Shown here: positions 16,585 to 24,860 of the stretch, piece by piece
Layout of the letters: the number at the start of each line of letters is the position of its first letter
Position numbering within the stretch: position 1 is the stretch's first letter
Notes under the pieces: model-generated
The model's input: the letters and a program-made list of their open reading frames with translations, nothing else
The model's database searches: none
Told to the model about the DNA's origin: nothing
NCBI GenBank assembly: GCA_003133645.1
Contig: PKYI01000087.1
Location: 45,863 to 109,862, forward strand
Length of the DNA stretch: 64,000 nt
Reading direction: 5' to 3'
Origin: Acidobacteriota bacterium
GTDB taxonomy: Bacteria > Acidobacteriota > Thermoanaerobaculia > Thermoanaerobaculales > Thermoanaerobaculaceae
Position numbers and translations under genes: made by a program

Positions 16585-16659
16585 ATGATCGGACCGAACG
16601 GGCACACCGACATCACCTTGACAGCGAACGCCCTCGATGCGATAATACAAAGTCGATAA
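16585..16659 (+). CDS. possible 24-residue peptide with strong Shine-Dalgarno
   Basis: AAGGAGG lies 5 nt before an ATG that opens 24 codons (MIGPNGHTDITLTANALDAI, then IQSR) ending in TAA. The frame runs through the -35 and -10 boxes of the next gene. It could be a small peptide, the end of a lost gene or chance. No homologue was recognised. Confidence 0.25.
   Translation: MIGPNGHTDITLTANALDAIIQSR
16618..16646 (+). promoter_or_regulatory. sigma-70-type promoter of the secreted repeat protein
   Basis: Consensus TTGACA, a 17-nt spacer and GATAAT. The DNA just downstream (16640-16685) is markedly AT-rich. Predicted start is near 16653, giving a leader of about 55 nt that ends in a run of seven or more G before the ATG. 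Confidence 0.8.
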
Positions 16660-16707
16660 TATAAAATTAGGGATAGGATTTACTCAGGTCTTCTTGGGGG
16701 GGATTGC

Positions 16708-17940
16708 ATGATGACCACACGGATGACAAGAGGATTGCGCTTTCTTGCGGTCGTGGCGGTGGTGGGGCTGGCGTCAGGCACGGGGTCCATCCTTGCCGCG
16801 ACCAGAACCTGGACGGGGTTGGGCGGCGACAACTTCTGGACCACGGCGGCCAACTGGGGGGGCACCGTGCCGGTTGCCGGCGACGACTTGGTGTTCCCCA
16901 ACGGCGCGGCGCGGCTGACGAACACGAATAACCTGACGGCGGGAACGTCGTTCAAGTCCATCAGCATCACCGGCCCGGCGGGCGGCTACGCCATTTCCGG
17001 CAACGATATCCAGTTGGTAGCAGGTCTCACAGCGGACAACAGCGCGACCAACAGCGTCTTTCTATTTATCGTCCTGACGGCGTCGCAGACGTTCACCGTT
17101 TCGGGGGACCGATTGAGCCTTGGGCCCATCGACTTGGGCAGCCACACGCTTACCCTTGCCGGAGCTAGCGGCATCGTCGAACTGAACGGTGTCGTCTCGG
17201 GAACCGGCGGCATCTCGTCGTCCGTGAACATCGCCTTCGTCGACACCAGCGCCTCCTACACCGGGCCCACCACCATCACCGCGGGGTACTTCGTCGTGGG
17301 GGGGCCGAGCCTCAGTCCATCCAGCGCGGTGACGGTCAGTGGCGGCCTCCTCCAGTACGCCAACGGCGGCTCGACCGGCCCGGTCACAGTGAACTCGCCT
17401 GCCACGTTGGCCTGCGAGGGTGGCGGGACCCAGGTCGGCAACCTCACCGACCTGACGATGCACTCGGGGGCCACTCTCAGCATGGGGATGTACAGTCTCT
17501 CAGATTACGGCCAGCTCAACGCTTCCGGCGCCGTTGACCTGGGTAGCGCGACGCTCAGCTTGGGCTGGCTCTTCACGTCCTCCACCGGCAACGCGTTCAT
17601 CATCATCAACAACACCAGCTCCAGCGCCGTCACCGGTACGTTCAATGGGCTGGCCGAGGGGGCCACGTTCACCCAGGGCGCCCGGACCTATCAGATCACC
17701 TACGCCGGTGGCACTGGCAACGACGTGGTGGTCACGGACATCACGGCCGGGGGGCCGACACCGACACCCACGCCAACCTCCACGCCGACGGCGACGCCGA
17801 CACCCACCCCGACCATGACCCCGACGTCGCCTCCCACGCCTGGACCCGACATTCCGACGACAGGCGGCGGTGGGGCGATCGCGTTCATGATCCTTCTCGC
17901 GGTGGCCGGCGTCTTGCTCGTGCGGCGGTACGCGTCCTGA
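16708..17940 (+). CDS. secreted autotransporter-type beta-strand repeat protein with C-terminal sorting-like signal
   Basis: A 410-residue surface or exported protein. It has a signal peptide to about residue 31 (ending SILAA), then TRTWTGLGGDNFWTTAANW, the typical opening of proteins with autotransporter-associated beta-strand repeats. Gly/Ser/Thr-rich beta-helix-like sequence follows, ending ITYAGGTGNDVVVTD. Residues about 349-380 are a PT-rich linker. The C-terminus is tripartite: DIPTTGGGG, a hydrophobic segment and RRYAS. That arrangement resembles LPXTG-, PEP-CTERM- or IPTL-CTERM-type sorting tails. No outer-membrane barrel is present, so it is not a classical autotransporter. It has its own consensus promoter and terminator. 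Confidence 0.72.
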   Translation: MMTTRMTRGLRFLAVVAVVGLASGTGSILAATRTWTGLGGDNFWTTAANWGGTVPVAGDDLVFPNGAARLTNTNNLTAGTSFKSISITGPAGGYAISGNDIQLVAGLTADNSATNSVFLFIVLTASQTFTVSGDRLSLGPIDLGSHTLTLAGASGIVELNGVVSGTGGISSSVNIAFVDTSASYTGPTTITAGYFVVGGPSLSPSSAVTVSGGLLQYANGGSTGPVTVNSPATLACEGGGTQVGNLTDLTMHSGATLSMGMYSLSDYGQLNASGAVDLGSATLSLGWLFTSSTGNAFIIINNTSSSAVTGTFNGLAEGATFTQGARTYQITYAGGTGNDVVVTDITAGGPTPTPTPTSTPTATPTPTPTMTPTSPPTPGPDIPTTGGGGAIAFMILLAVAGVLLVRRYAS

Positions 17941-17964
17941 CCCTAGTGTGATTCCGCTCTTCTT

Positions 17965-18003
17965 GCTGCGCGCCCGGGAGGCGGTCCGGGCGCGCGGCTT
18001 TGC
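17965..18003 (+). terminator. rho-independent terminator after the secreted repeat protein
   Basis: Thirteen-base-pair stem, GCTGCGCGCCCGG with CCGGGCGCGCGGC (one G-U pair), 8-nt loop, then CTTTG. It lies between two convergent genes. Confidence 0.75.
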
Positions 18004-18059
18004 CTGTTATTCCTTGGAGTGTGAGTGGGAGCGTGAGTACGGGCTCCGCTTGCAGGAGT

Positions 18060-20120
18060 TCAGTTCACGTCATTCCCGTCGCCGAGGAAACCCGGGAGGC
18101 GGTAGAGGCCGCCCTCGGGCAGCTCGGCCGGTGACTCGGCCTCCTGCACCTGCCAGCGCTGGTAGGAATCGTCCGGCAGCTCGGAGATGAAGCGCGACGG
18201 CTCGAGGATGACGTCCACCCGGTAGCGGTCGCGCGCCACCAGCGGGTAGCAGAGGACCAGTTCGTCCTTGGCCCGCGTGCAGGCGACGTAGAACAGCCGC
18301 CGCTCCTCTTCGATATCCTCGGCGCGCGCGGAGGGGAAGCGGCCCTCGGCGAGCCAGACGATGAACACAGCGCGCCACTCCAACCCCTTTGCCTGATGGA
18401 TCGTCGAGAGCGTGACCCGTTCGCGCTCGCCCTCCTCGACGGTCACGTCCTCGCCTGAGAGCTCGTTCATCAGCGTGACCTCGTCGAGGAACGTGTCGAG
18501 CGAGTCGTAACCGTCGGCGAACAGCGCGAGCTGCTCGAGGTCGTCGAGGCGCGCGCTGGCGTTGTCCAGCTGCGCGCGGACGTACTCGCGGTAGCCGGAG
18601 GCGACCACCTCGCGGACCATCTCGCCGGGGCGCGCCCGAAGCTTGAGGAGGCGCTCGACCAGTTCCGCGATGTTCTTAATCGAGTTCGCGGCCGCGCCCG
18701 GCAGGGCGAGTCCCTTGGCGTCCAGGCGGGCCAGGGCCTCGATCGGCTCGCCGGACGCCGCGATCGCCTCCCACACCCGCGCGACCAGGCGTAGGCCGAG
18801 GCGGGGCTTCAGGCGGGCCATGCGGCCAAACGCCACCTCGTCGCGCGGGTTGGCGACGAAGCGGAGGTGGGCGAGAGCATCCTTGATGTGGCGCTGTTCG
18901 AAAAAGCGCAGGCCGGAGCGCACCTCGTACGGGATGTTGCGGCGCGTCAGCTCGACCTCGAGCTCGAGCGAGTGCGAATGGTTGCGGTAGAGCACCGCGA
19001 TCTCGGTCAGCGGCACGCCCTCGTCGATCAGCTCGAGGGTGCGCTGCGCCACGAACGCGGCCTGCGACTCTGGCGACGGCGCGGCGCACACGACCGGCGC
19101 CTCGCCGCCCTCGCGCATCGGGCGGAGGTGCTTGGGGAACTGCCGTTCGTTGGCCGCGATCGACGCGTTCGCGAGCGTCAGGATCGGCGGCAGCGACCGG
19201 TAGTTGGTCTCCAGGCGGAACGTCGCGCAGCCCGGGTAGCGTTCGGGAAACGAGAGGATGTTGGCGTACTCGGCGCCGCGGAACGCGTAGATCGACTGGG
19301 CGTCGTCACCCACGACCATCAGGTTCCGCCCGCCGCCGAGCATGAGGTCCACGATGTCGGCCTGCAGGCGGTTGGTGTCCTGGTATTCGTCCACTAACAC
19401 ATGGGCGAAGCGCGCCGCCAGCTGGCGCCGGATGTCGTCGTGGCGGCGCAGCAGCAGCAGCCAGTTGAGCAGGAGGTCGTCGTAGTCCATCACGGCCGCG
19501 GCGCGCTTGCGCTCGAGGTAGCGCCGGAACACCGCCTGCATCGTCTCGACCTCGGCGGAGAACTGCGGGTAGCGCGCGGCCACGACCTCGTCGAGCGAGC
19601 GGCCGGTGTTGATCACGAACGAGTACGCCTCGACGAGCACCGCGGCGCCGGGCAACCGTTTGCCGAGCGAGGCCGGTACGGTGTCGGTGAGCGCGGTGCC
19701 CATCAGGTCGCGGGCGTCCTCGCGGTCGAGGATGCCGTAGTTGGATGGGTATCCCAACCTTTCGCCGAACCGCCGGAGCAGCCGGTTCCCGACCGAGTGG
19801 AACGTGCCGCCCATCACCCGCCCGGCGTCCCGGCCGAGCAGGAGACCGACGCGGGAGAGCATCTCGCGCGCGGCGCGGTTGGTGAACGTGAGCAGGAGGA
19901 CCGCGTTGGGGTCGGCGCCGTCCTCGAGCAGCCGGGCGACGCGGTAGACGACGGTCCGGGTCTTGCCGGAGCCGGCTCCGGCGAGCACCAGCATCGGGCC
20001 GCCCGCGTGCATCACCACCGCCAGTTGCTCCGGGTTCAGCTCGCCGGTGTAGTCCACCTTGCGCCGCAGCCCCTCGGCCGGGCGCAGCGCCACCTTGCGG
20101 GGGACCGGCTTGTCCGTCAC
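18060..20120 (-). CDS. UvrD/PcrA/Rep-type superfamily 1 DNA helicase
   Basis: A 686-residue ATP-dependent 3'-5' DNA helicase. Motifs in order are AGAGSGKTRT (Walker A, about residue 50), LLLTFTNRAAREM (Ia), VDEYQDTN (II), GDDAQSIYAFRGA (III), ETNYRS (IV), STIHQAKGLEW (V) and LFYVACTRAKDEL (VI). It acts in repair, replication restart or recombination. The GTG start was chosen because it follows a TATCCT -10 box by 6 nt. An upstream ATG lies inside a repeat-like element (20205-20337) and would add 30 low-complexity residues. It is convergent with the secreted repeat protein and divergent from nfnA. Confidence 0.93.
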   Translation of the reverse strand: MTDKPVPRKVALRPAEGLRRKVDYTGELNPEQLAVVMHAGGPMLVLAGAGSGKTRTVVYRVARLLEDGADPNAVLLLTFTNRAAREMLSRVGLLLGRDAGRVMGGTFHSVGNRLLRRFGERLGYPSNYGILDREDARDLMGTALTDTVPASLGKRLPGAAVLVEAYSFVINTGRSLDEVVAARYPQFSAEVETMQAVFRRYLERKRAAAVMDYDDLLLNWLLLLRRHDDIRRQLAARFAHVLVDEYQDTNRLQADIVDLMLGGGRNLMVVGDDAQSIYAFRGAEYANILSFPERYPGCATFRLETNYRSLPPILTLANASIAANERQFPKHLRPMREGGEAPVVCAAPSPESQAAFVAQRTLELIDEGVPLTEIAVLYRNHSHSLELEVELTRRNIPYEVRSGLRFFEQRHIKDALAHLRFVANPRDEVAFGRMARLKPRLGLRLVARVWEAIAASGEPIEALARLDAKGLALPGAAANSIKNIAELVERLLKLRARPGEMVREVVASGYREYVRAQLDNASARLDDLEQLALFADGYDSLDTFLDEVTLMNELSGEDVTVEEGERERVTLSTIHQAKGLEWRAVFIVWLAEGRFPSARAEDIEEERRLFYVACTRAKDELVLCYPLVARDRYRVDVILEPSRFISELPDDSYQRWQVQEAESPAELPEGGLYRLPGFLGDGNDVN

Positions 20121-20126
20121 CGGCCG

Positions 20127-20132
20127 AGGATA
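20127..20132 (-). promoter_or_regulatory. -10 box TATCCT, leaderless promoter of the helicase
   Basis: Minus-strand TATCCT ends 6 nt before the GTG at 20120, so the transcript should start at the initiation codon. Confidence 0.6.
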
Positions 20133-20204
20133 ACGCAACCGGGCGGCTCCCGCCCGGGGCAGCGAGACGCGCTGTCCCCGCACGCGGCGCAATCGAGGTG
20201 TTTC

Positions 20205-20337
20205 CGTCATCCCCGCGACAACTGAAAGAAGAGGAGCAGAGGGGCAGAGGAGCGGAGGAGAGCGTCATCCGCGCGAACCCCGGGGGCCTTCGGTCCGATC
20301 GGCAACGACCTGGGTTGGCGCGTTCGCGGGAACGACG
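20205..20337. repeat. degenerate palindromic element, relative of 12957-13056
   Basis: CGTCATCCCCGCGA at the left faces TTCGCGGGAACGACG at the right. A second CGTCATCCGCGCGA lies inside, at about 20264, after a purine-rich stretch (GAAAGAAGAGGAG...). It occupies most of the 405-bp gap between the divergent helicase and nfnA genes. The rest of that gap holds the nfnA promoter. Confidence 0.55.
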
Positions 20338-20403
20338 ACAACGGCCCGAAACTGGTGACACATAGTCTCAATAAACTCTTGGCTCCGTTGGCGATCGCTG
20401 CGG

Positions 20404-20432
20404 TTGCCAAACCCAGCGCCTGCCCATACTAT
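20404..20432 (+). promoter_or_regulatory. promoter of nfnAB
   Basis: TTGCCA, 17-nt spacer, TACTAT. The predicted start near 20439 gives a leader of about 87 nt. The -10 lies in a small palindrome (CCCATACTATGGG), which could also be an operator. Confidence 0.6.
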
Positions 20433-20525
20433 GGGCGCGCGCAGCGGTGCGCCGCGACACGCGGGAGCTCGCCCCCGGGGGGACGATGGGGGCGGCGGGC
20501 GCACGCACGCGCTGGAGGTACGCGA

Positions 20526-21386
20526 GTGTTCAGGGTCATCAGCAAGGAAGAAATCGCGCCCAAGTTCCATCGCTTCGTCGTCGAGGCGCCGGAAATCGCG
20601 CGCAAGCACAAGCCCGGTCAGTTCGTGATGGTGCTCCCGACCGAAACCGGCGAGCGCATTCCGCTGACGATCGCGGCGTCGGATCCCGCCGCCGGGACGA
20701 TCACGCTGGTCGTCCAGGAGGTCGGCAAGACCACGATGGGTATGGCGCTGATGGCGGCGGGGGAGGGGTTCGTCTCGGTCGTTGGGCCCCTCGGCACCCC
20801 AACCCATATCGAGAAGTTCGGCACGGTCGTGTGCGTCGGGGGCGGCGCCGGGATCGCGCCGATGCTTCCGATCGCCGGCGGCCTGCGCCGCGCCGGAAAC
20901 CGCGTGCTCTCGATCCTGGGCGGCCGCACGCAGGAGCTTGTGATCCTGCGCGCGGAGATGGAAGCGGTCTCCGACGAGATCGTCTACACCACCGATGACG
21001 GGTCGTTCGGCCGCAAAGGCCTGGTGACGCACGCGCTCGCCGCCCTTGTCGAGAGCCACGGCAAGCCCGATCTCGTCGTCGCGATCGGTCCCGCGATCAT
21101 GATGAAGGCGGTGGCGGAGATGACGCGTCCGCTCGCGATCCCGACGCTCGCCTCGCTGAACTCGATCATGGTGGACGGCACCGGGATGTGCGGGGCGTGC
21201 CGGATCGCGGTGGACGGCCAGACCAAGTTCGTATGCGTGGACGGCCCCGAGTTCGACGCCCACAAGGTGGATTTCGACCTCCTGATCAAGCGCCTGCGCA
21301 TGTACCTCCCGGAAGAGCAGGTGGCGCGCGAGAAGTTCCTCGCGAACCACGAGTGCCGGGCGATGGCGGGGGTGGCCCGTGGGTGA
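20526..21386 (+). CDS. nfnA: NfnA / sulfide dehydrogenase-type FAD-[2Fe-2S] subunit
   Basis: A 286-residue ferredoxin-NADP reductase-like subunit. The N-terminal half is an FAD-binding barrel (RIPLTIAASD near 41-50, FAD contact). The centre is an NAD(P)-binding domain with VCVGGGAGIAPMLPIA. The C-terminal part has the cysteine cluster of a [2Fe-2S] centre: GTGMCGACRIAV...FVCVDGPEFDAH. Together with the next gene it forms the electron-bifurcating NADH-dependent reduced ferredoxin:NADP+ oxidoreductase, or the homologous sulfide dehydrogenase. The GTG start follows GGAGG by 8 nt. The stop overlaps the next start by 8 nt, so the two subunits are coupled. Confidence 0.88.
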   Translation: MFRVISKEEIAPKFHRFVVEAPEIARKHKPGQFVMVLPTETGERIPLTIAASDPAAGTITLVVQEVGKTTMGMALMAAGEGFVSVVGPLGTPTHIEKFGTVVCVGGGAGIAPMLPIAGGLRRAGNRVLSILGGRTQELVILRAEMEAVSDEIVYTTDDGSFGRKGLVTHALAALVESHGKPDLVVAIGPAIMMKAVAEMTRPLAIPTLASLNSIMVDGTGMCGACRIAVDGQTKFVCVDGPEFDAHKVDFDLLIKRLRMYLPEEQVAREKFLANHECRAMAGVARG

Positions 21387-22860
21387 CGAGATCCGCGGCG
21401 TCCCCGAGCTCCCCAAGGCCGCCCGGATGAAGGTGCCGCGCCACCCGATGGCGACGCAGGAGCCGCTCGAGCGCATCAAGAACTTCGCCGAGGTCGCGCT
21501 CGGTTACTCCCCGGAATTCGCCATGGAGGAGGCGCAGCGCTGCCTGCAGTGCGCCAACCCGCCTTGCGTCAAGGGGTGCCCGGTCGGGATCGACATCCCG
21601 GCGTTTGTCCAGCTCATCCGCGAGGGCGACTTCGCGGGATCGCTCGCCAAGATCAAGGAGACGAACACCCTCCCGGCGATCTGCGGCCGCGTCTGCCCGC
21701 AGGAGGAGCAGTGCGAGGTCGTCTGCGTGCTGACCAAGAAGTACAAACCGGTGGCGATCGGGCGCCTGGAGCGCTTCGTCGCCGACTGGGAACTTTCGCA
21801 CGGCCTCACGTCCACGCCGCAGCTGGCCGCACGGACGGGCCACAGGGTGGCGGTGGTCGGCTCCGGGCCTGCCGGCCTCGCATGCGCCGCGGAACTCGCC
21901 CGTTTCGGCCACAAGGTCACGATCTTCGAGGCGCTCCACAAGCCCGGCGGCGTGCTGGTGTACGGCATCCCGCAGTTCCGCCTCCCCAAGGAGATCGTGA
22001 CATTCGAGATCGACAACCTTTCCCGGATGGGCGTCGAGATGCGCACCGACTTCGTGATCGGGAAGACCGCCACCGTGCACGAGCTGTTCGCCGAGTACGG
22101 GTACGACGCGGTGTTCCTCGGTACCGGCGCGGGGCTGCCGTACTTCCTCGGCATCCCGGGTGAGAACTACATCGGCGTGCTCTCCGCCAACGAGTTCCTC
22201 ACCCGTGTCAACCTGATGAAGGCCTACGACTTTCCCCGCACCGACACGCCCGTGCGCACCGGCCGCCGTGTCGCGGTCGTGGGATCGGGCAACGTCGCGA
22301 TGGACTGCTTGCGCACCGCCAAGCGGTTGGGGGCGGACGAGGTCATCTGCGTGTACCGGCGCACCCGCAACGAGTCGCCGGCGCGCCGTGAGGAGCTCGA
22401 ACACGCGGAGGAGGAGGCGATCGACTTCCGCTGGCTCTCGGCGCCGCTCGCGATCCTCGGCAACAACGAGGGGTTCGTCACCGGCGTGCGCATCCAGCGC
22501 ATGGAGCTGGGCGAGCCAGACGCCTCGGGCCGCCGTCGCCCGGTGCCGATCGAGGGGTCGGAGTACGAGATCGCGATCGACACGATCGTGATCGCGATCG
22601 GCCAGGGGCCCAACCCGCTCGCCACGCGCTCCACCCCCGGCCTCGAGCTCAACCGGCACGGCAACATCGTGGCGGACAAGGAGACGATGGCGACCTCGAT
22701 CCCGGGCGTGTTCGCCGGCGGCGACATCGTGACTGGCGCCGCGACGGTGATCCTGGCGATGGGCGCGGGCAAGCAGGCCGCCCTCGGTATCCACGCCTGG
22801 CTCGACCGCCTGGCGAAGGGCGAGGTCGCCAAGCCCACCCTGGCCGCGACCACCGCCTGA
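21379..22860 (+). CDS. nfnB: NfnB / glutamate synthase small-subunit-type flavoprotein
   Basis: A 493-residue iron-sulfur flavoprotein. The N-terminal domain holds the cysteines for two [4Fe-4S] clusters: CLQCANPPCVKGCPVGIDIP (about residues 55-74) and CGRVCPQEEQCEVVC (about 101-115). Two Rossmann domains follow: VAVVGSGPAGLACAAELAR (FAD) and VAVVGSGNVAMDCLRTAKRLGA (NADPH). The closing FAD motif is PGVFAGGDIVTGAATVILAMGAGK. This is the NADPH-side subunit of NfnAB and is also the glutamate synthase beta-subunit fold. No glutamate synthase large subunit is nearby, and the NfnA partner is directly upstream, so Nfn is the better reading. The GTG start overlaps nfnA. Confidence 0.88.
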   Translation: MGDEIRGVPELPKAARMKVPRHPMATQEPLERIKNFAEVALGYSPEFAMEEAQRCLQCANPPCVKGCPVGIDIPAFVQLIREGDFAGSLAKIKETNTLPAICGRVCPQEEQCEVVCVLTKKYKPVAIGRLERFVADWELSHGLTSTPQLAARTGHRVAVVGSGPAGLACAAELARFGHKVTIFEALHKPGGVLVYGIPQFRLPKEIVTFEIDNLSRMGVEMRTDFVIGKTATVHELFAEYGYDAVFLGTGAGLPYFLGIPGENYIGVLSANEFLTRVNLMKAYDFPRTDTPVRTGRRVAVVGSGNVAMDCLRTAKRLGADEVICVYRRTRNESPARREELEHAEEEAIDFRWLSAPLAILGNNEGFVTGVRIQRMELGEPDASGRRRPVPIEGSEYEIAIDTIVIAIGQGPNPLATRSTPGLELNRHGNIVADKETMATSIPGVFAGGDIVTGAATVILAMGAGKQAALGIHAWLDRLAKGEVAKPTLAATTA

Positions 22861-22873
22861 GGCCCACCCGATC

Positions 22874-22907
22874 CGTCATCGCGAGCGGAGCGAGCGCAGA
22901 ATCCACT
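22874..22907. repeat. CGTCATCGCGAGCGGAGCGAGCG-type dispersed repeat
   Basis: Matches the widespread intergenic word GTCATTGCGAGCGAAGCGAAGCAATC. It follows nfnB closely. The rest of the 263-bp gap to 23123 shows only a short AT-rich patch near 23010 (AGAGTGATAAGC) that could be a -10 region. Confidence 0.45.
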
Positions 22908-23123
22908 TGTGCCCCGACGGCCGTTCGGCTTAGCGAGGGAAGAACCCCCCGTGCCCCGAGTGCGTCGCTGGGTTGTCATCCTTCGTCGGACCGCCGCCGG
23001 CGGGTCTTTAGAGTGATAAGCTGGGTTAGCGTGGCGCCGGCCTCGGCCGCGCTTGCTCAAACCTCGCTCAGACAGTAGCATCGGGGTGCACGGCGTGACG
23101 TCGGTCGTGCACGGGGGTGGCTG

Positions 23124-24020
23124 GTGCCGCTGGAAGATCACAAGATCGCGTGCTTCATCGACTTCGAAAACCTCGCCCTGGGTGTCCGCGACACCAGCTA
23201 CAAGACGTTCGACGTCCAGCTCGTGCTCGCCCGACTGCTCGAGAAGGGGAAGATCGTGGCGCGCCGCGCCTACGCCGACTGGGAACGGTACGGCGCGTAC
23301 AAGCGGCCGTTCCACGAGGCCGGGATCGAGCTGATCGACGTGCCTCTGCGCGGCTACTCCGGCAAGAACTCCGCCGACATCCGCATGGTCGTGGACGCGC
23401 TCGACATGTGCTACGCGAAAGGCCACGTCACGACGTTCGCGCTCTGCTCGGGGGACTCGGACTTCTCGCCCCTGGTCGGCAAGCTGCGCGAGAACGACAA
23501 GTACGTCATCGGGCTCGGCGTCAAGAACTCCACCTCCGAGCTGCTGGTGTCGAGCTGCGACGAGTTCATCTTCTACGAGGACCTCATCCGCTCGGTGCAG
23601 GAGGCGCCGCCGCTCGTCGGGCTGCCGAAGAAGCAGCGGGAGTGCTTCGCGCTGCTCGCCGACTCGATCAAGGCGCTGATGCGCGAAGGCAAGGAAGTGC
23701 TCTGGGGCTCGATGATCAAGCAGACGATGCAGCGCAAGCGCCCGGAGTTCAACGAGGAGTACTTCGGCTACTCGGCGTTCTCGGCCCTGCTCGAGGACGC
23801 GGAGAAGCACCACGTCGTCAAGCTGCGCCGCGACCAGCGCTCGGGGACGTACGTCGTGACCGGCTTCGACGCCGGCAGCGGCGAGGCGGTCCCCGGCGCG
23901 GTCGAGGCCGAGCCCGCGAGCGATGCGAAGCCCACCGAGAAGCCGCGCCGCCCGCGCCGTCGCCCACGCAAGGCAGCGAAGCCGGCCAACGAAGCCCCTC
24001 CCGCGCCAGAGAGTTCCTGA
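23124..24020 (+). CDS. NYN-domain (PIN-like) RNase with OST-HTH/LOTUS domain
   Basis: A 298-residue protein. Residues 1-155 are a NYN/LabA-type PIN-like nuclease domain with acidic residues at CFIDFENLAL (Asp and Glu), NSADIRMVVDALDM and CSGDSDFSPLV. These are the metal-binding positions of the family. Residues about 170-250 match the OST-HTH (LOTUS) winged-helix domain (KQRECFALLADSIKAL, VLWGSMIKQTM, YFGYSAFSALLEDA). The tail is proline, arginine and lysine rich, as expected for a nucleic-acid-binding extension. NYN proteins are thought to cleave RNA and OST-HTH domains bind RNA or G-quadruplexes, so an RNA-processing or RNA-silencing role is likely. The GTG start was chosen because the PIN fold begins at once after it. 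Confidence 0.85.
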   Translation: MPLEDHKIACFIDFENLALGVRDTSYKTFDVQLVLARLLEKGKIVARRAYADWERYGAYKRPFHEAGIELIDVPLRGYSGKNSADIRMVVDALDMCYAKGHVTTFALCSGDSDFSPLVGKLRENDKYVIGLGVKNSTSELLVSSCDEFIFYEDLIRSVQEAPPLVGLPKKQRECFALLADSIKALMREGKEVLWGSMIKQTMQRKRPEFNEEYFGYSAFSALLEDAEKHHVVKLRRDQRSGTYVVTGFDAGSGEAVPGAVEAEPASDAKPTEKPRRPRRRPRKAAKPANEAPPAPESS

Positions 24021-24042
24021 CACCCACCGCGCCGCGCCCCGG

Positions 24043-24048
24043 TAGAAT
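24043..24048 (+). promoter_or_regulatory. -10 box TAGAAT, leaderless promoter
   Basis: Ends 6 nt before the GTG at 24055. Confidence 0.6.
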
Positions 24049-24054
24049 CGGGGC

Positions 24055-24849
24055 GTGAACGGCCCCACGACGCCGCGCCCGGTGGATTCAGGTGTGCCGG
24101 TCGAGCTGGAGCTGCAGCTCGGCGGCATCACGCTCGCCGGCACGTCAGTGGCGGCACGCGCGACGGGGTTCGCGGTGCCGGAGCTTGGCGTCGCTCTCGA
24201 CGTCGGTCGTCTAACCCAGAGACTCGCGGCGCAGCCTGTGGTGTTGCTCTCCCACGGCCACCTCGACCATCTCGCCGGGATCCTCGCCTATCTCAACGTG
24301 CGGGCCCGTTTCCATGCGGGCGTCCCGCCGCGGGTCGCGGCGCCGCGCGCGGTCAGCGAGCCGCTGCTCGCCGCGCTCGCGGTCATGCCCGGCATGGAGG
24401 CCGTGCGCAAACGCCTCCGCCTCGAGGACACGGTCCTCGGCGTGGAGCCGGGCGAGACGGTGGCTGTCCCCGGGGGAGGGGCAACAGCCTTCGCGGTTGA
24501 CCACGGCGTGCCTTCTTTGGGCTGGGCCCTCCGGCGACCGGGCGAGCAGCGTCCCTGCCTGGTGTACGCCGGGGACGGCACGGTCGAGCCTTTTGCCGCC
24601 GAGCCCTCCCTTCTCGACGCGGCCACGGCGGTGGTCGAGTGCACCTTCGTCGAGAGGAACCGCCGCATCGCGGCCCGCCTCGCACGCCACGCCCACATCC
24701 TGGACTGGGTCGAGGCGGCACCGGCGCTGCGCTGCGACCGGCTCGTGCTTGCGCACCTGCCGCCGCTGCCCGCCGCCGAGCTGGCGGCGCTGGCGGCGCC
24801 GCTCGCCGCCGCGTTCGCCGGCGAACTGGTCCTCTGGACCGCCCCCTGA
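24055..24849 (+). CDS. metallo-beta-lactamase-fold hydrolase, RNase Z-like
   Basis: A 264-residue protein with the zinc motif LLSHGHLDHLAGIL (about residues 63-76), the HxHxDH signature. Later metal-site candidates are AVDHGVPSLG, LVYAGDGT and ECTFVE. The arrangement resembles the tRNase Z/ElaC branch and related MBL proteins. The last histidine expected in HxxP appears as LAHLPP near the C-terminus. It may cleave tRNA 3' ends or another phosphoester. At about 264 residues it is shorter than typical RNase Z (about 305). It starts 34 nt after the NYN gene but has its own -10 box. Confidence 0.75.
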   Translation: MNGPTTPRPVDSGVPVELELQLGGITLAGTSVAARATGFAVPELGVALDVGRLTQRLAAQPVVLLSHGHLDHLAGILAYLNVRARFHAGVPPRVAAPRAVSEPLLAALAVMPGMEAVRKRLRLEDTVLGVEPGETVAVPGGGATAFAVDHGVPSLGWALRRPGEQRPCLVYAGDGTVEPFAAEPSLLDAATAVVECTFVERNRRIAARLARHAHILDWVEAAPALRCDRLVLAHLPPLPAAELAALAAPLAAAFAGELVLWTAP

Positions 24850-24860
24850 CGGCGCCAGTC

